NCBI GenBank assembly: GCA_026018925.1
Contig: JAKSZU010000006.1
Location: forward strand, 190,909,449-190,973,448
Reading direction: 5' to 3'
From: Tupaia tana
Taxonomy: Eukaryota; Chordata; Mammalia; Scandentia; Tupaiidae
Length of the DNA stretch: 64,000 nt
Shown here: in pieces, positions 32,775 to 42,540 of the stretch
How positions within the stretch are numbered: the stretch's first letter is position 1
Layout of the letters: every line of letters begins with the position of its first letter
Made by a program: the position numbers and the translations under genes
Notes under the pieces: generated by a model
Database searches by the model: none
What the model was told of the DNA's origin: nothing
What the model saw: only the letters and a program-made list of their open reading frames with translations

Positions 32775-33003
32775 CTTTTTTTAAAGTTTATATATTTATC
32801 TTTTTCATGAGTGTGAAAGACAGAGAGGGGGAGACTGTACTCCCAACAGGATTCTGACACCATGATAAACTCCCAGCTTTCGGTCAGATATGCCAAGCAT
32901 GTAGCATAGTAAAAGACATATGAGGGAACCTGACCTAGGAGCCAGCACATGTGGGATTCCCACACAGAATACTGTTTTATCATTATGCCTCCATCTGGCT
33001 TCC
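32775..33003 (-). mobile_element. Type 3 SINE
   Basis: On the plus strand TTTATATATTTATCTTTTTC is followed by GAAAGACAGAGAGGGGGAGA, then GATTCTGACACCATGATAAA and CCTAGGAGCCAGCACATGTG. This fits the reverse complement of the type 3 order. It follows a minus-strand type 1 SINE in tandem. Confidence 0.6.
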
Positions 33004-33689
33004 AAAATATCTTTAATAGATTTTGGAAATATAAACTGTTGGGATTTTTGGAATACTCGCATATACATAACAAGATATCTTGAGAATGAGACCAAGCCTG
33101 AAAACAAAATGCATACTTTTTTTATATATACCCTGTAAGTATATCTTTGAAGATAATTTTATACAGTATTTTTGTATTACTGCAGTTTGACTGTGACCCA
33201 TCATATCAGGTCAGGTGCAGAATTTTCTGTTCGTAGTGCCAATATTGGCACTCAAAAAGTTTTGAATTTTTTGGATTAGGGATACTCAACCTATAGCTAA
33301 AACAAAGTATATTTATATGATTTAGAATCAAAGAGAATGAGACAGATCTACATGCTTCTAAATAAATTTTAAAGTTGTAATTTATCCCTTTTACAAATAT
33401 TAAGCCAATATTATTTTATTGCTAAATTAAAATGTTATATGAAATCGGTCACATGATTCTAAAGTACAACTTTCCATGTGCCACACACAAATACAAAGAC
33501 ACATACACACACTCAAAAAGCAAAGCATGATTTTAATTGACCACACAAAAATTTATTAATTTATAACTCTTAACTTAGAAAAGATCAAAACCTTTACCAA
33601 GTTCAAGTAATTTGTATCAATTCACAATGCATATGTAAATTTGAAATAAATTTTGGATGTGATTACTTTATTCTTCTTCTGTTTCTTTT

Positions 33690-33757
33690 TTGTAGCAATG
33701 GTAGATAATACATAGGTACATGATGATATTAGGAGGTAAGACCTTTGAAAAGTACTT
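33690..33757 (+). mobile_element. MLT1-type LTR, segment 1 of 4
   Basis: ATGATGATATTAGGAGGTAA then GACCTTTGAAAAGTACTTAG matches the early part of an MLT1-type LTR. It is split from segment 2 by the SINE at 33758. Confidence 0.75.
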
Positions 33758-34032
33758 AGGGACAAGCAGATGGTGCAGCAGTTGCATCACTGGACTCCCA
33801 CATAGTCAACTGTGTTTCAAGACCTGGACCTGGTGGCTAAAAACTCACACTGGGCACATATGTCTGCATGCTCAAAATCCTGAAGGGAAAAATGGCGAAG
33901 AAGGGATTGCAACCTGGTCATAATCCCGGGGGGTGATTTCTCACTTTCTGTCTCTCTCTGTCTCCCTGGTGAGTGCATGCACCTTATAACCAAAATTTCT
34001 CCCCCCCCCCCCCCCAAAAAAAAAAAGTACTT
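33748..34032 (+). mobile_element. Type 1 SINE nested in MLT1-type LTR
   Basis: The element (33758-34022) has AAAAGTACTT duplicated at 33748-33757 and 34023-34032. A run of C (about 34001-34015) sits before the A tail where the type 1 tail usually reads CCTCTCC. Confidence 0.93.
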
Positions 34033-34080
34033 GGGTCATTAGGGTGGGACCCTCATGAATGCAATTAGCACTTTTTAAAA
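34023..34080 (+). mobile_element. MLT1-type LTR, segment 2 of 4
   Basis: GGTCATTAGGGTGGGACCCT then CATGAATGCAATTAGCAC is the next block of the LTR. The L1 insertion at 34081 separates it from segment 3. Confidence 0.85.
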
Positions 34081-34529
34081 TATATATTTTATTTTATTTT
34101 AATTTCTTTTATACATTCAACCACTATACATCACTTAGCTTGTAAAGTAAATTTTTCAATATGAGAACACTTCACACCAACCTAGTTAGGGATACTATAC
34201 ACATTATCATTAACAGATAATAATTCCACTTCTGTGTCCCATAAATGTCTTGCCTCTCCATTTTTCTCCTTAATGTCTTTCTTCAGACTCTCCTCCTTCT
34301 CCCACCCTCTTCCCACAATGTAACCAGTATCTATAACCATTTTCCATGCTTCTATATCCTCTAATATTTGTTTCAGCCATAGAGTGCAGAAAGTCAATAT
34401 ATACTAAGTGGAGACATACAATGTCTCTCCTTCATAGCCTGGTTTGCTTCACTCAGTATTAAATTTCTATATTTGTCCACTTCCTCTCCAAAGCTGTGAT
34501 AATCAAAACAACAATTAGCATTTCTAAAA
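34062..34529 (-). mobile_element. LINE-1 3' UTR insertion with long TSD
   Basis: The L1 (34081-34511) is flanked by CAATTAGCACTTTTTAAAA (34062-34080) and CAATTAGCATTTCTAAAA (34512-34529). It runs from the A-rich tail (ATATTTTATTTTATTTTAAT on plus) through the L1 3' UTR landmarks to GTATTAAATTTCTATATTTG. It is a 5'-truncated, 430-bp insertion. Confidence 0.9.
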
Positions 34530-34688
34530 GAGAACTCTCTTGCCCACTCTCTGTCATGTAAGTCTCTGAGAGAAGATGGCTATCTACAACCCTGTGAAGG
34601 ACCACACCAAAACCAGATCATGGTGGCTCCCTAATCTTGAACTTTCAGCTTCCACACTTGTGAAAAATAAATTTCATTATTATTTATA
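34512..34688 (+). mobile_element. MLT1-type LTR, segment 3 of 4
   Basis: ACTCTCTTGCCCACTCTCTG, GAGAAGATGGCTATCTACAA, CTTGAACTTTCAGCTTCCAC and ACTTGTGAAAAATAAATTTC continue the LTR, including an AATAAA signal at about 34665. Confidence 0.85.
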
Positions 34689-34849
34689 TTTTTTAGAGAG
34701 AGATTTTTTGCTACAGGGCATGTGGACTCACTGTAGAGAGAGAAAGAGACAGAGAGAGAGAAAATGAGAAATCACCTCCTAATGGGAATGCCACACAGCA
34801 ATCCCTTCTCCCTTTTCCTCCATTCTTCTATCAGGATTTTGGACACACA

Positions 34850-34888
<39 letters not shown>

Positions 34889-35001
34889 CTAGCATGAGTA
34901 TTAAGCTGCCGGGTCCAGGACTCAAACCTTAGTTAACTATGGGGGAGTTCAATGATGTAACCATTACGCCATTCACTGGTCCCAAATTTCTATTGTTTAT
35001 A
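34669..35001 (-). mobile_element. Type 1 SINE nested in LTR, internal CA repeat
   Basis: The element (about 34689-34984) lies between AAATTTCATTATTATTTATA and AAATTTCTATTGTTTATA, a diverged TSD within the LTR. A pure CA array (34843-34886) has grown inside the element, at the position that reads GCACGCACACGC in other copies. Confidence 0.9.
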
Positions 35002-35065
35002 AGCCAATCAGCCTATTGCTCTTTTTAATAGCAGCTTCAACTGATTAAGACAGACAGCTATAGTG
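34985..35065 (+). mobile_element. MLT1-type LTR, segment 4 of 4
   Basis: TGTTTATAAGCCAATCAGCC, then TTTAATAGCAGCTTCAAC and TGATTAAGACAG is the LTR 3' terminus, matching the usual TTATAGCAGCC...ACTAAGACAG style ending. Confidence 0.8.
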
Positions 35066-35157
35066 AGAAACACAGATAGATGCATGAGTGGATAGATCCT
35101 AAGATGTATAGATCCATGCTGGTAAGTTCTGAGTAGAAGTAATATAATCTGTGACTC

Positions 35158-35431
35158 AAAAGTACAAGATGGGAGCCAGCAGGTGGAATAGTGGTTAAGG
35201 TTTTGGACTCTCACGTGATCCATTGTGTTTTGAACCCCAGACCTGATGGCTTTAAACTCAGGCCAGTTGCATGTGTATGTGTTCTCAATGTCCTGAGAAG
35301 AGAATGGAAAAGGGACTGTGGCGTAGCCATCTCCCCTGGGTGGTGATTTGTCACTTTCTGTCTCTCTGTCTCTAACTCTCTGGTGAAAGCGTGTGCTCTA
35401 TAGCAAAAATCTCTTAAAAAGTAGAAGATGG
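35158..35431 (+). mobile_element. Type 1 SINE with TSD
   Basis: The element (35171-35416) is flanked by AAAAGTACAAGAT and AAAAGTAGAAGAT. The tail is short (GCTCTATAGCAAAAATCTCT then AAAAA). Body CpGs are mostly lost. Confidence 0.92.
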
Positions 35432-35439
35432 ATATTAAT

Positions 35440-36312
35440 AGAACTACTGTTATACATGGGTGACACATCTGTCTTCATCAATTGAAACATATAGTCTACC
35501 TTCAACAAGAGATTCCATAGGGATAAAAGTAATATAAACAATGCACATAATTTATTGCTTAAAATACAACTTTTATATCAATTTACAGTTCATAAGAAAC
35601 AAAGGCCAAAATTAAGTAAATGAAAATATTATTAGAAAAAAAAAAAAAACAGCTCACAGCATGGCTCCTTAGGTTTCATTTAAATGGGATCAGAATTTTA
35701 TGGAAAAATACATTAGAAAAGATGTATATTCAAAACACAGGCTAATAAAATTAGGTTTGTAATATATTTATAAACATGAAGTCTGGAAAATGTTGTTATT
35801 ATGATACATTTGAAGACAATCAAGGAATATTTAACTGGATTATTCTGTCTAAATTGATGTATATACTTAACCCACCACAAAATTCTGCAGCCGAAAGTAT
35901 TTCTTTCTGTCAGTATATGGGTAAAGACCATTCAGCTACTTTTTTCTTGGAATATCAACACTATTGCAAAACCAAAACTAATATTTTCCACAACCTAGTT
36001 TTCTGTTGACTTTGACTATTAATATGGTGTTTGATTTTGTGACTTGTCCTTTTCTTTCTTATGTTTTGTAATCATCACTGTAATTATAAAGCATTGCTTC
36101 TTCTAGATGATTATCTTATTAAATATTTTGATCAATATGTAGGTATATTTTTCTCACATTTTCATTGACTGTATGTACAGAAATTTCTTTCTAGTCAACC
36201 GATTCTTCTCACTTTATTGTGGTACTTTTTAATACATTTGCGTAGTAGTTTATAAACTTTTATCAGTTGTGATACACTGGTGAGTAGAATCATTAGGACT
36301 AGTGGATCACTC
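35440..36312. other. Unassigned AT-rich stretch
   Basis: No repeat family was recognised. Two overlapping frames on opposite strands at 35713-36009 have no family resemblance, so no gene is called. Confidence 0.35.
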
Positions 36313-36314
36313 TG

Positions 36315-36588
36315 GACTGATTTTTTTTTTTCTTTTTTCCATAAGATGTATGTGCTTGCCAGAGAGAGATTGAAAGAGCCAAAGTGAGAAATCCCCTTTT
36401 CCCCTGCCCACGCAGAGGAGGTGACCACACCACAATCCTTTCTCCTCTATTCTCCTCTCGGGACTTTGGGAATGAAGTCACATGTTCCTAGAGTGATTTT
36501 CAAGCCACCAGGTCTGGGATGAGAACCGTGGTCAGGCACGTGGAAGCCTTCACCACTACACCACCTACAGGCCCCTGTACTGATGTTT
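36315..36588 (-). mobile_element. Type 1 SINE, older variant, TSD
   Basis: The element is about 36325-36573. ACTGATTTTTTT on the left and ACTGATGTTTTT on the right form the TSD. The head lacks several bases (GGCACGTGGAAGCCTTCACC has lost the GAGTCCAGCG block), so it is promoter-dead. Confidence 0.85.
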
Positions 36589-36589
36589 T

Positions 36590-37425
36590 TCTTACATAGT
36601 CGTAATTTAAGAGCATTTCAGTAAGGGTTAGCTTTAACGCCATGTCATTTTCCCACTGTAATGTTTAACGCACCAGAAAGTCTTCATTCCCTGGGTGAAA
36701 ATTTCCTGTTTCTAAGAATCTAAGAAAGAGTATGCCCCAAAGAATATGCACTGCTGAAAGCGTGGATACCCCATATGGCCCACCACCAGACGAAGATAGC
36801 TACATGGAACAAATGCTGAAACCTGTGACAGAATGTGCTTTGCATTCTTGGGAATTTTGAAGAACAAATGCCATCTGTGTGAAATAAAGGATTTAGTAGC
36901 ATACCTCATCATGGCTACCTGAGTGATCATATTGAACTGATCTGTACCAAAACTCATTCAGGATTAAAACATTCTGACATGCTGTCGCTGCTGACACTGC
37001 TGTGTCTCCACATTTTTCTTCATGTGGCAAGTACTTTTAATAGGTCAGCAGGGACCATAGTAGTAAAACAGTGAAGATCCTTATGGCAACCTCGGGAAAG
37101 GAGTAGTGGGTAGCTGATGGAGTATTAAAGCCATGGTAAAGACAGCATGAGTGAAAGCAGACAAAAGGAATGAGTCAGAAAAGTCTGGGATTAGCAATAG
37201 AGAAGATAATGCTAAGGGACAGTTTAGGAGAAAAAGGGGCAAGTTTATTAGAAATTAGCTATGCATTCTGAATTTAGGGCCTAGCCCACCGTAATATTTT
37301 CAAGGGTTTTTAAAATTTTCCCAAGTCATAGGTCATCATTCATTTACTCACTCATTCAGTATACATTTAATGTATGCTTATTATATGTCTTGGATTGCCT
37401 GTAGATATTGGTAAAAAATAAAATA
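36590..37425. other. Unassigned stretch with possible retrocopy
   Basis: No repeat family is clear. The minus strand between about 36960 and 36712 holds an 81-residue frame with above-background GC content, which could be a retrocopy relic, but I do not recognise the parent. No poly-A tail or TSD was found. Confidence 0.25.
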
Positions 37426-37432
37426 TTTAAAA

Positions 37433-37712
37433 TATCTGGGCTTGATGGTGTGCAGAGGTAAAATGTGACACTATTCAAGGCTGACCCAAGTAGGAGGTTT
37501 CCACGTTCACATCCAAAGACCTCCCTGTGTATGCTGGACATGCGTGTGCTCAATGTCTTGGGCTGCTTGAGAATGGGAGGGATTGTGGCATCAAGACCCC
37601 ACTGAAGCGCCTGTCTCTTTGTCTTTCTCTCTCTCTCTTTTTTTTCTCTATTCTTCTCTATATCTCTATTGCTTAGGAAATAAATAAATACATAAACTTA
37701 AATTAAAAAAAA
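37433..37712 (+). mobile_element. Type 3 SINE
   Basis: TGATGGTGTGCAGAGGTAAA, GGTTTCCACGTTCACATCCA, CTCCCTGTGTATGCTGGACA, GATTGTGGCATCAAGACCCC, a CT-rich stretch and the tail AGGAAATAAATAAATACATA. This is the most complete type 3 copy. Confidence 0.78.
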
Positions 37713-37938
37713 ACTCCCTTCATGGAGTTTGCATTCTGATCTATTAAAATGCATGTTATAGAATAAGTATTATAGTTGTCATAGTTACTAATATGTGAGT
37801 CGAATGCTTAGTAATGAGCAAAACATTTAAATATTAATTTCTAAGTAAAGTAACATTGTTATTTTTGGAAAATGTATACAACTAATGTTATATCAAAGAG
37901 TTACAAATTCAAACACAAAACTACCTGCTAAAATTTAG

Positions 37939-38134
37939 ATTTAATACTGTTTTCTTTTTTCCTTTTTAATATATACTTTTTTTACCATACTGCACATGTA
38001 CTCATTAGAGAGACAGAGAGAGAGGAAAAGTGAGAAACCACACCCCTGCTCCCAGAAGGTATAGCCACACTGCAATCTCTTCTTCTTGACCCTCCTTTCA
38101 AGATTTTGGGCATGCATATGCATACGCGTGCGTG

Positions 38135-38165
<31 letters not shown>

Positions 38166-38271
38166 CAAGCATGTTGTTCAAAGCACTGGGCCTAGGACTT
38201 GAACCACAGAGTAGGTCACGTGAGATTCACTGGCTTAACCACCACATCACCTGCTGGCTCCCATTTAATAC
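37939..38271 (-). mobile_element. Type 1 SINE, older, TSD and CA/CG repeat
   Basis: The element is about 37950-38262 with ATTTAATAC duplicated at 37939-37947 and 38263-38271. An alternating array (CGTGCGTGCGCGCGCACACA, 38125-38164) lies at the internal microsatellite-prone site. Its CG/CA alternation could favour left-handed Z-DNA. Confidence 0.9.
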
Positions 38272-38332
38272 CTTTGAAAGCATTTTAAGTTAAAAATTAC
38301 ATATAGTAAAATGCGAGGCTCTTAAGTGTTTA

Positions 38333-38571
38333 TTTTAAAGAGTATTTATTTCTTCCACTAGAGACAGAGCGAGACAGAGTCAGAGACAGGCAGACCCCAT
38401 AGAGTTCCATCCCCTCAATCTACCTTGTCTCAGGTGGCCTGGATCACAGGTACACATGCACGCACTCAGTAATGCTCACAAGGTCCTAGGAAATGAACCC
38501 AGGACCTTTTCTATGTGGGACCAGTCATGAAAATTTTATATGTCACCATTTCACTGAGCTGATGTTGTGCT
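38333..38571 (-). mobile_element. Type 3 SINE
   Basis: On the plus strand the tail TATTTATTTCTTCCACTAGA is followed by GACAGAGTCAGAGACAGGCA, GTGGCCTGGATCACAGGTAC, GTCCTAGGAAATGAACCCAG and the head end ATTTCACTGAGCTGATG. Confidence 0.72.
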
Positions 38572-38789
38572 TTCTCCATGATTTTGACACTTATAAAATT
38601 TTAGGTTCTCTAAAAAGTATTAAGTCATAGTAATATCCCATAGTAGTTTTAGTTTTGATTTCCTAGTGACTAATAAAGATAAGAACCTTCATATTTTTAC
38701 TTGATATTTTTGTAGATTTTGTTCATTTTTTTTTTGCAGACTTGACATGTCTTAATGTGTTTTAAATACAATTCCTTTGTTAGAGAGAA

Positions 38790-39135
38790 GCCATTATGGG
38801 TGGAATTGTGTGATCCCAAATCTACATATTAAAAATCCACTCCCCAATATGACTGTTGGGAGATAAGGCCTATAATGAGGTAATAAAAGTTAAATGAAGT
38901 CATAATGGTCTTAACCACATAGGACAGGTGTGGTTGTGGGAAGAACAAGATATATCAAAATAGACACAATGAGAAGACAGTCACCTACAAGCCAGAAAGG
39001 GAGGTCTAACCAGTAACCAATCATGGTGACACTTTGATCTTGGACTTCTAACCTCCAGAACTGTGAGAAAATAAATGTCTGTTGCTTGAAATACCCATTC
39101 TGTGCTATTCTGTTATTTCAGCTCTAGTAGACTAG
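38790..39135 (+). mobile_element. MLT1-type (ERVL-MaLR) solo LTR
   Basis: GTGGAATTGTGTGATCCCAA, GACTGTTGGGAGATAAGGCC, GAAGACAGTCACCTACAAGC, CTTTGATCTTGGACTTCTAA, CCTCCAGAACTGTGAGAAAA then TAAATGTCTGTTGCTTGAAA and AGCTCTAGTAGACTA follow the MLT1 order from near the start to the 3' end. It is inserted in the old L1. Confidence 0.88.
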
Positions 39136-39601
39136 CAGTGTACAGGTTTTAAGTGAGTTTCTTCTCTTAGTCTGTGACTTGAGTTTTCAAGAATAAAAAG
39201 TTAATTTTTCTGTTTTCTTCTAAAAACTTTGATTTTAGAAGCTTTACATTTACATATAACCTATTTCAAAATAATTGCTCATAAGAAGTGAGATTTTTAT
39301 CAATGAATTCTCTTGCATCTTTGTTGAAAGTCAACTGAACACATATGTGCATATATCTATTATAATCTACTAAATCCAGGCTCTCTGTTTTGTTTTTCTA
39401 CTTGTCCATCACTATGTCAATAAGACATTGTCTTAATGAAGCTATATAATAAGCTTTGAAATCAGGCAGCATATGTTCTGCAAATTTAAGTTTATTTTTG
39501 GTATTGTTCTGACTACTCTAGGTCATTTGAATTTCCAGAGGAATTTGAGAATTAACTTGTGATAATTGGTTGTTGGTATTTTTACTGAAATTTCTTTGAT
39601 C

Positions 39602-39879
39602 TATAGAATAATTATTTTTGAGAGATTTTTTGCTACATGGCACATGCGCTTGCCAGAAAGACAGAGAGAGATAGAGAGACAGAAAGTGAGAAATCACCCC
39701 CCGGGGGGGATGGTCATGCCACAATCCCTCCTCTTCCATTCTCTCGGGATCTTGGGCATGCACGCACACACGCCCAGCGTGAGTTTAAGCCACCAGGCCT
39801 GGGATTCAATCTGCAGTCGACTACATGGGAGTTCAGCAACACAGTCATTATGCCAACTGCTGGTCCCTATAAAATAATT
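39602..39879 (-). mobile_element. Type 1 SINE with TSD
   Basis: The element (39617-39867) is flanked by TATAGAATAATT and TATAAAATAATT. It retains a full-length body and GCACGCACACACGCC. Confidence 0.92.
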
Positions 39880-40011
39880 TTAAAACAAACATTTTATAAA
39901 ATATTGAATCTTTCATGTGATGAAAATTGTTTATCTTGTCATTTCTCCTTAATCTCTCTCAGAAATGTTTTCGTTGTTCAGTGCAAATAAAATTTGCATG
40001 CTTTCTATTAA

Positions 40012-40256
40012 TTTTTTTTTTAATTAAGGTCACAAGAACTTGCTGGAGAGAGACAGAAAGAGAGGGAAGGAAAGTGAGAAGGCATCCCTGATGGGAATGG
40101 CCAGGTCTCAATTCCTTCTCCTTCATCTCTGCCTCCTTTTAGGATCTTGGATACACACAACAGAAACACGCATCCAGCATAATTTTCAAGTTGCCAAGTC
40201 TGAGACTCAAACCTCACAGTAGGTCATGTGGGATTCAGCTGCCTTACCTACTGGCT
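40012..40256 (-). mobile_element. Type 1 SINE, older variant
   Basis: TTTTTTTTTAATTAAGGTCA tail, GGAGAGAGACAGAAAGAGAG, body AATGGCCAGGTCTCAATTCC and head GTAGGTCATGTGGGATTCAG to CTACTGGCTG. It interrupts the old L1. Confidence 0.82.
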
Positions 40257-40602
40257 GTCATTGTTTTTACTGAGTTTATTGCTAAGATTTTTATGGTTTT
40301 ATACTATTACAAGTACTATTGTGTTTCAGATTAATTTCCAATTGTTTGTTGCTACTATGTACAATTGCTTTTTCATTTACTGATTGTATATTTTGTGACT
40401 TTTAAAATCCTAACATTTGTTATTCTTTTGTATATTTCTCAAGATTTGTCACAAATATAATCATGTTGTTTATATATATATAGCTTTTCTTCTCCCTTTT
40501 TAGTCATTATCTCTCTTTTTCCTTCTTTTTTCTTGTTAGCACTAATAAGACCTCCAGCACAGTATTAAATAAAGTGGTGACAGCTCACATTTTTGTCTTA
40601 TT

Positions 40603-40810
40603 CAAAATCATATGAAGAGTGGTCAACAGGTGGTGTGGTTGTTGAGTGTGCTCAACTTCCACATGGCCAACTGTAGTTTAAGTCCTGGACCTGGGAGCTT
40701 GCTTTCTCACTTTCTTTCTCTCATTCTTTCACTCTCTGATCAAATTAAAATAAATAAATAAAGTTAAATAAAATAATTCTTTATAAAAATAAAGAACAAA
40801 ATTGTATGAA
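40603..40810 (+). mobile_element. Type 2 SINE with TSD
   Basis: The element (40617-40796) has CAAAATCATATGAA (40603-40616) and CAAAATTGTATGAA (40797-40810) as TSD. The whole tail is present (GATCAAATTAAAATAAATAA, then AAGTTAAATAAAATAATTCT). The 3' TSD was later the target of the next SINE. Confidence 0.93.
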
Positions 40811-41094
40811 AAAAGGGGACCAGCAGTTAGCGTAATGGCTATGTCATTGGACTCCCACGTGGTCGACCGCGGTTCGAGTCCCGGACCCGGTGGCTTAAAC
40901 TCACGCCGGGCGCATGTGCGTGCGTGCCCAAGATCCCGAGAGGAGAATGGAGGAGAAGGGATTGCGGCGTGGCCATCCCCCCTGGGGGGTGATTTCCTGC
41001 TTTCTGTCTCTCTGTCTCTGTCTGTCTGGTGAGCGCACGCGCCCTATGGCAAAAACCTCTCCAAAAAAAGAAAAAAAAAATTGTATGAAAAAAG
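40798..41094 (+). mobile_element. Type 1 SINE, near-consensus, 18-bp TSD
   Basis: The element (40816-41076) lies between perfect repeats AAAATTGTATGAAAAAAG at 40798-40815 and 41077-41094. The A box TAGCGTAATGG (40828-40838) and B box GGTTCGAGTCC (40871-40881) both fit pol III internal promoter consensus with tRNA-like spacing. CpG sites are largely unmutated, so this is one of the youngest copies and a good reference for type 1. Confidence 0.97.
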
Positions 41095-41126
41095 CATCAA
41101 TGTTTTACCATTAAATATGACATTAA

Positions 41127-41356
41127 CTGTAAGTTTTTCATATTTAAGAATTACTTTAATTAACATTATTTATTTATTTTAATTTGATCAGAGAGGGACA
41201 GAGGAAGGGACAAAGAGGGGGAGAGAGAGAGAGAGAGAGAGAGAAAGCAAGAAAGCAAGCTGCCAGGTCCAAGACTCATACCACAGTTGGCCAAATGTGA
41301 GTACAATGCCCTTAACCACCAAGCCACCTGCTGGCCCCAGTTGTAGGTTTTTCATA
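41127..41356 (-). mobile_element. Type 2 SINE with TSD
   Basis: The element (about 41145-41340) is flanked by CTGTAAGTTTTTCATA and TTGTAGGTTTTTCATA. The head GAGTACAATGCCCTTAACCA to CCTGCTGGCCCC is readable; the purine stretch contains a GA run (41219-41243). Confidence 0.92.
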
Positions 41357-41444
41357 AAAATACTTCTGTATATTAGAGAAATTTTCATCTATCTTCATTT
41401 AGCATTCAGTTATTAACATGACTAGGTATTAAAGATTGTTGAAT

Positions 41445-41705
41445 GGAAACCAACAGGTAGAGTAATAGTTACATGGCTGGATTCCCACATGGTCAACCAT
41501 GGTTTGAGTCCCAGACCTGTATGCTTAAATCTCACTTTGGGTGCATACACATGCATTCCCAAGATCCTGAGAGGAGAATGGAGAAGGGATTGCGGTGTGG
41601 CCATCCCCCCAGGGAAGCAGGGTGATTTCTCATTTTCTGTCTTTCTTTGTCTTTCTGGCAAGTGAACATGCCCTATACAAAAGTCTAAGGAAAAAAAAAA
41701 TAAAA
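41445..41705 (+). mobile_element. Type 1 SINE
   Basis: The head GGAAACCAACAGGTAGAGTA, body TGAGAGGAGAATGGAGAAGG, CCCCCAGGGAAGCAGGGTGA and tail ATGCCCTATACAAAAGTCTA. TSD not resolved. Confidence 0.9.
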
Positions 41706-41889
41706 CTACGGGATTATTTCACTTATGACATTTCTCCTTTACTACATCAACATTGTGATTGATTTAGATTGTTTTTCAAAAGCTAAAGCAATTCTGTATT
41801 CCATGGATGAGGCCTACTGAGTTATAATACAATACTTATTACTGGATTCAATCTGCCAATTTTTTACATATTCATTTAATTTTATTTAT

Positions 41890-42058
41890 TATTATTATTA
41901 TTTTTTTTTAAATTTGCTATAGGACATGTATGCTCACCAGAGAAAGACAGAGAGAGAATGGGAGAAAGTGAGAATGTAATCCACCAGGTCCGGGACTTGA
42001 GCCACAGTTAGCCATGTGGGAGTCCGGCGCCTTAGCCACGATGCCATCTGTTGGCCCC
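41890..42058 (-). mobile_element. Hybrid short SINE: type 2 body, type 1 tail
   Basis: The tail side reads AATTTGCTATAGGACATGTA then TGCTCACCAGAGAAAGACAG as in type 1. The purine stretch then joins straight to CACCAGGTCCGGGACTTGAG with no type 1 body, as in type 2. This is the same architecture as the copy at 9769. Confidence 0.82.
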
Positions 42059-42269
42059 AATTTGCTAACTTATTTTTACAATTTTTTTCATCTTTACTTG
42101 AGTTTCACTGAATTTCTAAAAATATAGATTGATATTTTTCCCCATTTTGGCAAAATATAAGCTATTATTTTATATTTTCATTATTTCATTATTTCCCCCC
42201 TATTATCCTCTTCTCTTCTTCTAGAACCACAAATAGTCCTTGTTATGTTACTAGATATTTTTCTGCACC

Positions 42270-42540
42270 TCACTAAATCACTTTTTTGTTTAATTGTTCT
42301 GAGAGAGAGAAAGAAAGACAGAGACTGTGACACAGTGAGGGAGAGACAGAGAGGCAGCACCTTCAAAGGATTTTGATGTCACAATCTACCCCAGCCTCGC
42401 CTGACACAGATATGGATACACACATATCCCTAATATACTCAGGTAGGTTTCAGGACATAAATCTGCAACCTTCTTACAGAGATCAGTCTCATAAAACATT
42501 GCATTTTACCACTGCACCACCATCCTGCCCCTGTTGCTAA
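42270..42540 (-). mobile_element. Type 3 SINE
   Basis: On the plus strand GAGAGAGAGAAAGAAAGACA is followed by GGCAGCACCTTCAAAGGATT, TTGATGTCACAATCTACCCC, ATACTCAGGTAGGTTTCAGG and ACCACTGCACCACCATCCTG. The TCTCTC stretch is longer than in other type 3 copies. Confidence 0.72.

Larger units (their letters stand above)
38600..42100 (-). mobile_element. Old LINE-1 ORF2 relic, heavily interrupted
   Basis: Between later insertions, blocks match the antisense of L1 ORF2 in collinear order: TTTTGATTTCCTAGTGACTA; CTTTGTTGAAAGTCAACTGA; GCTTTGAAATCAGGCAGCAT; CTGACTACTCTAGGTCATTT; CTCCAGCACAGTATTAAATA with AAAGTGGTGACAGCTCACAT; TTCTGTATTCCATGGATGAG; TACTGGATTCAATCTGCCA. The reverse transcriptase frame is destroyed. 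One MLT1-type LTR and seven SINEs lie within these 3.5 kb. Confidence 0.72.

Noticed and set aside
40816-40890. Possible tRNA gene because of matching A and B boxes
   Set aside because: The acceptor arms do not pair, the sequence continues into a SINE body and A tail, and the same head occurs dozens of times. It is the tRNA-derived head of a SINE.
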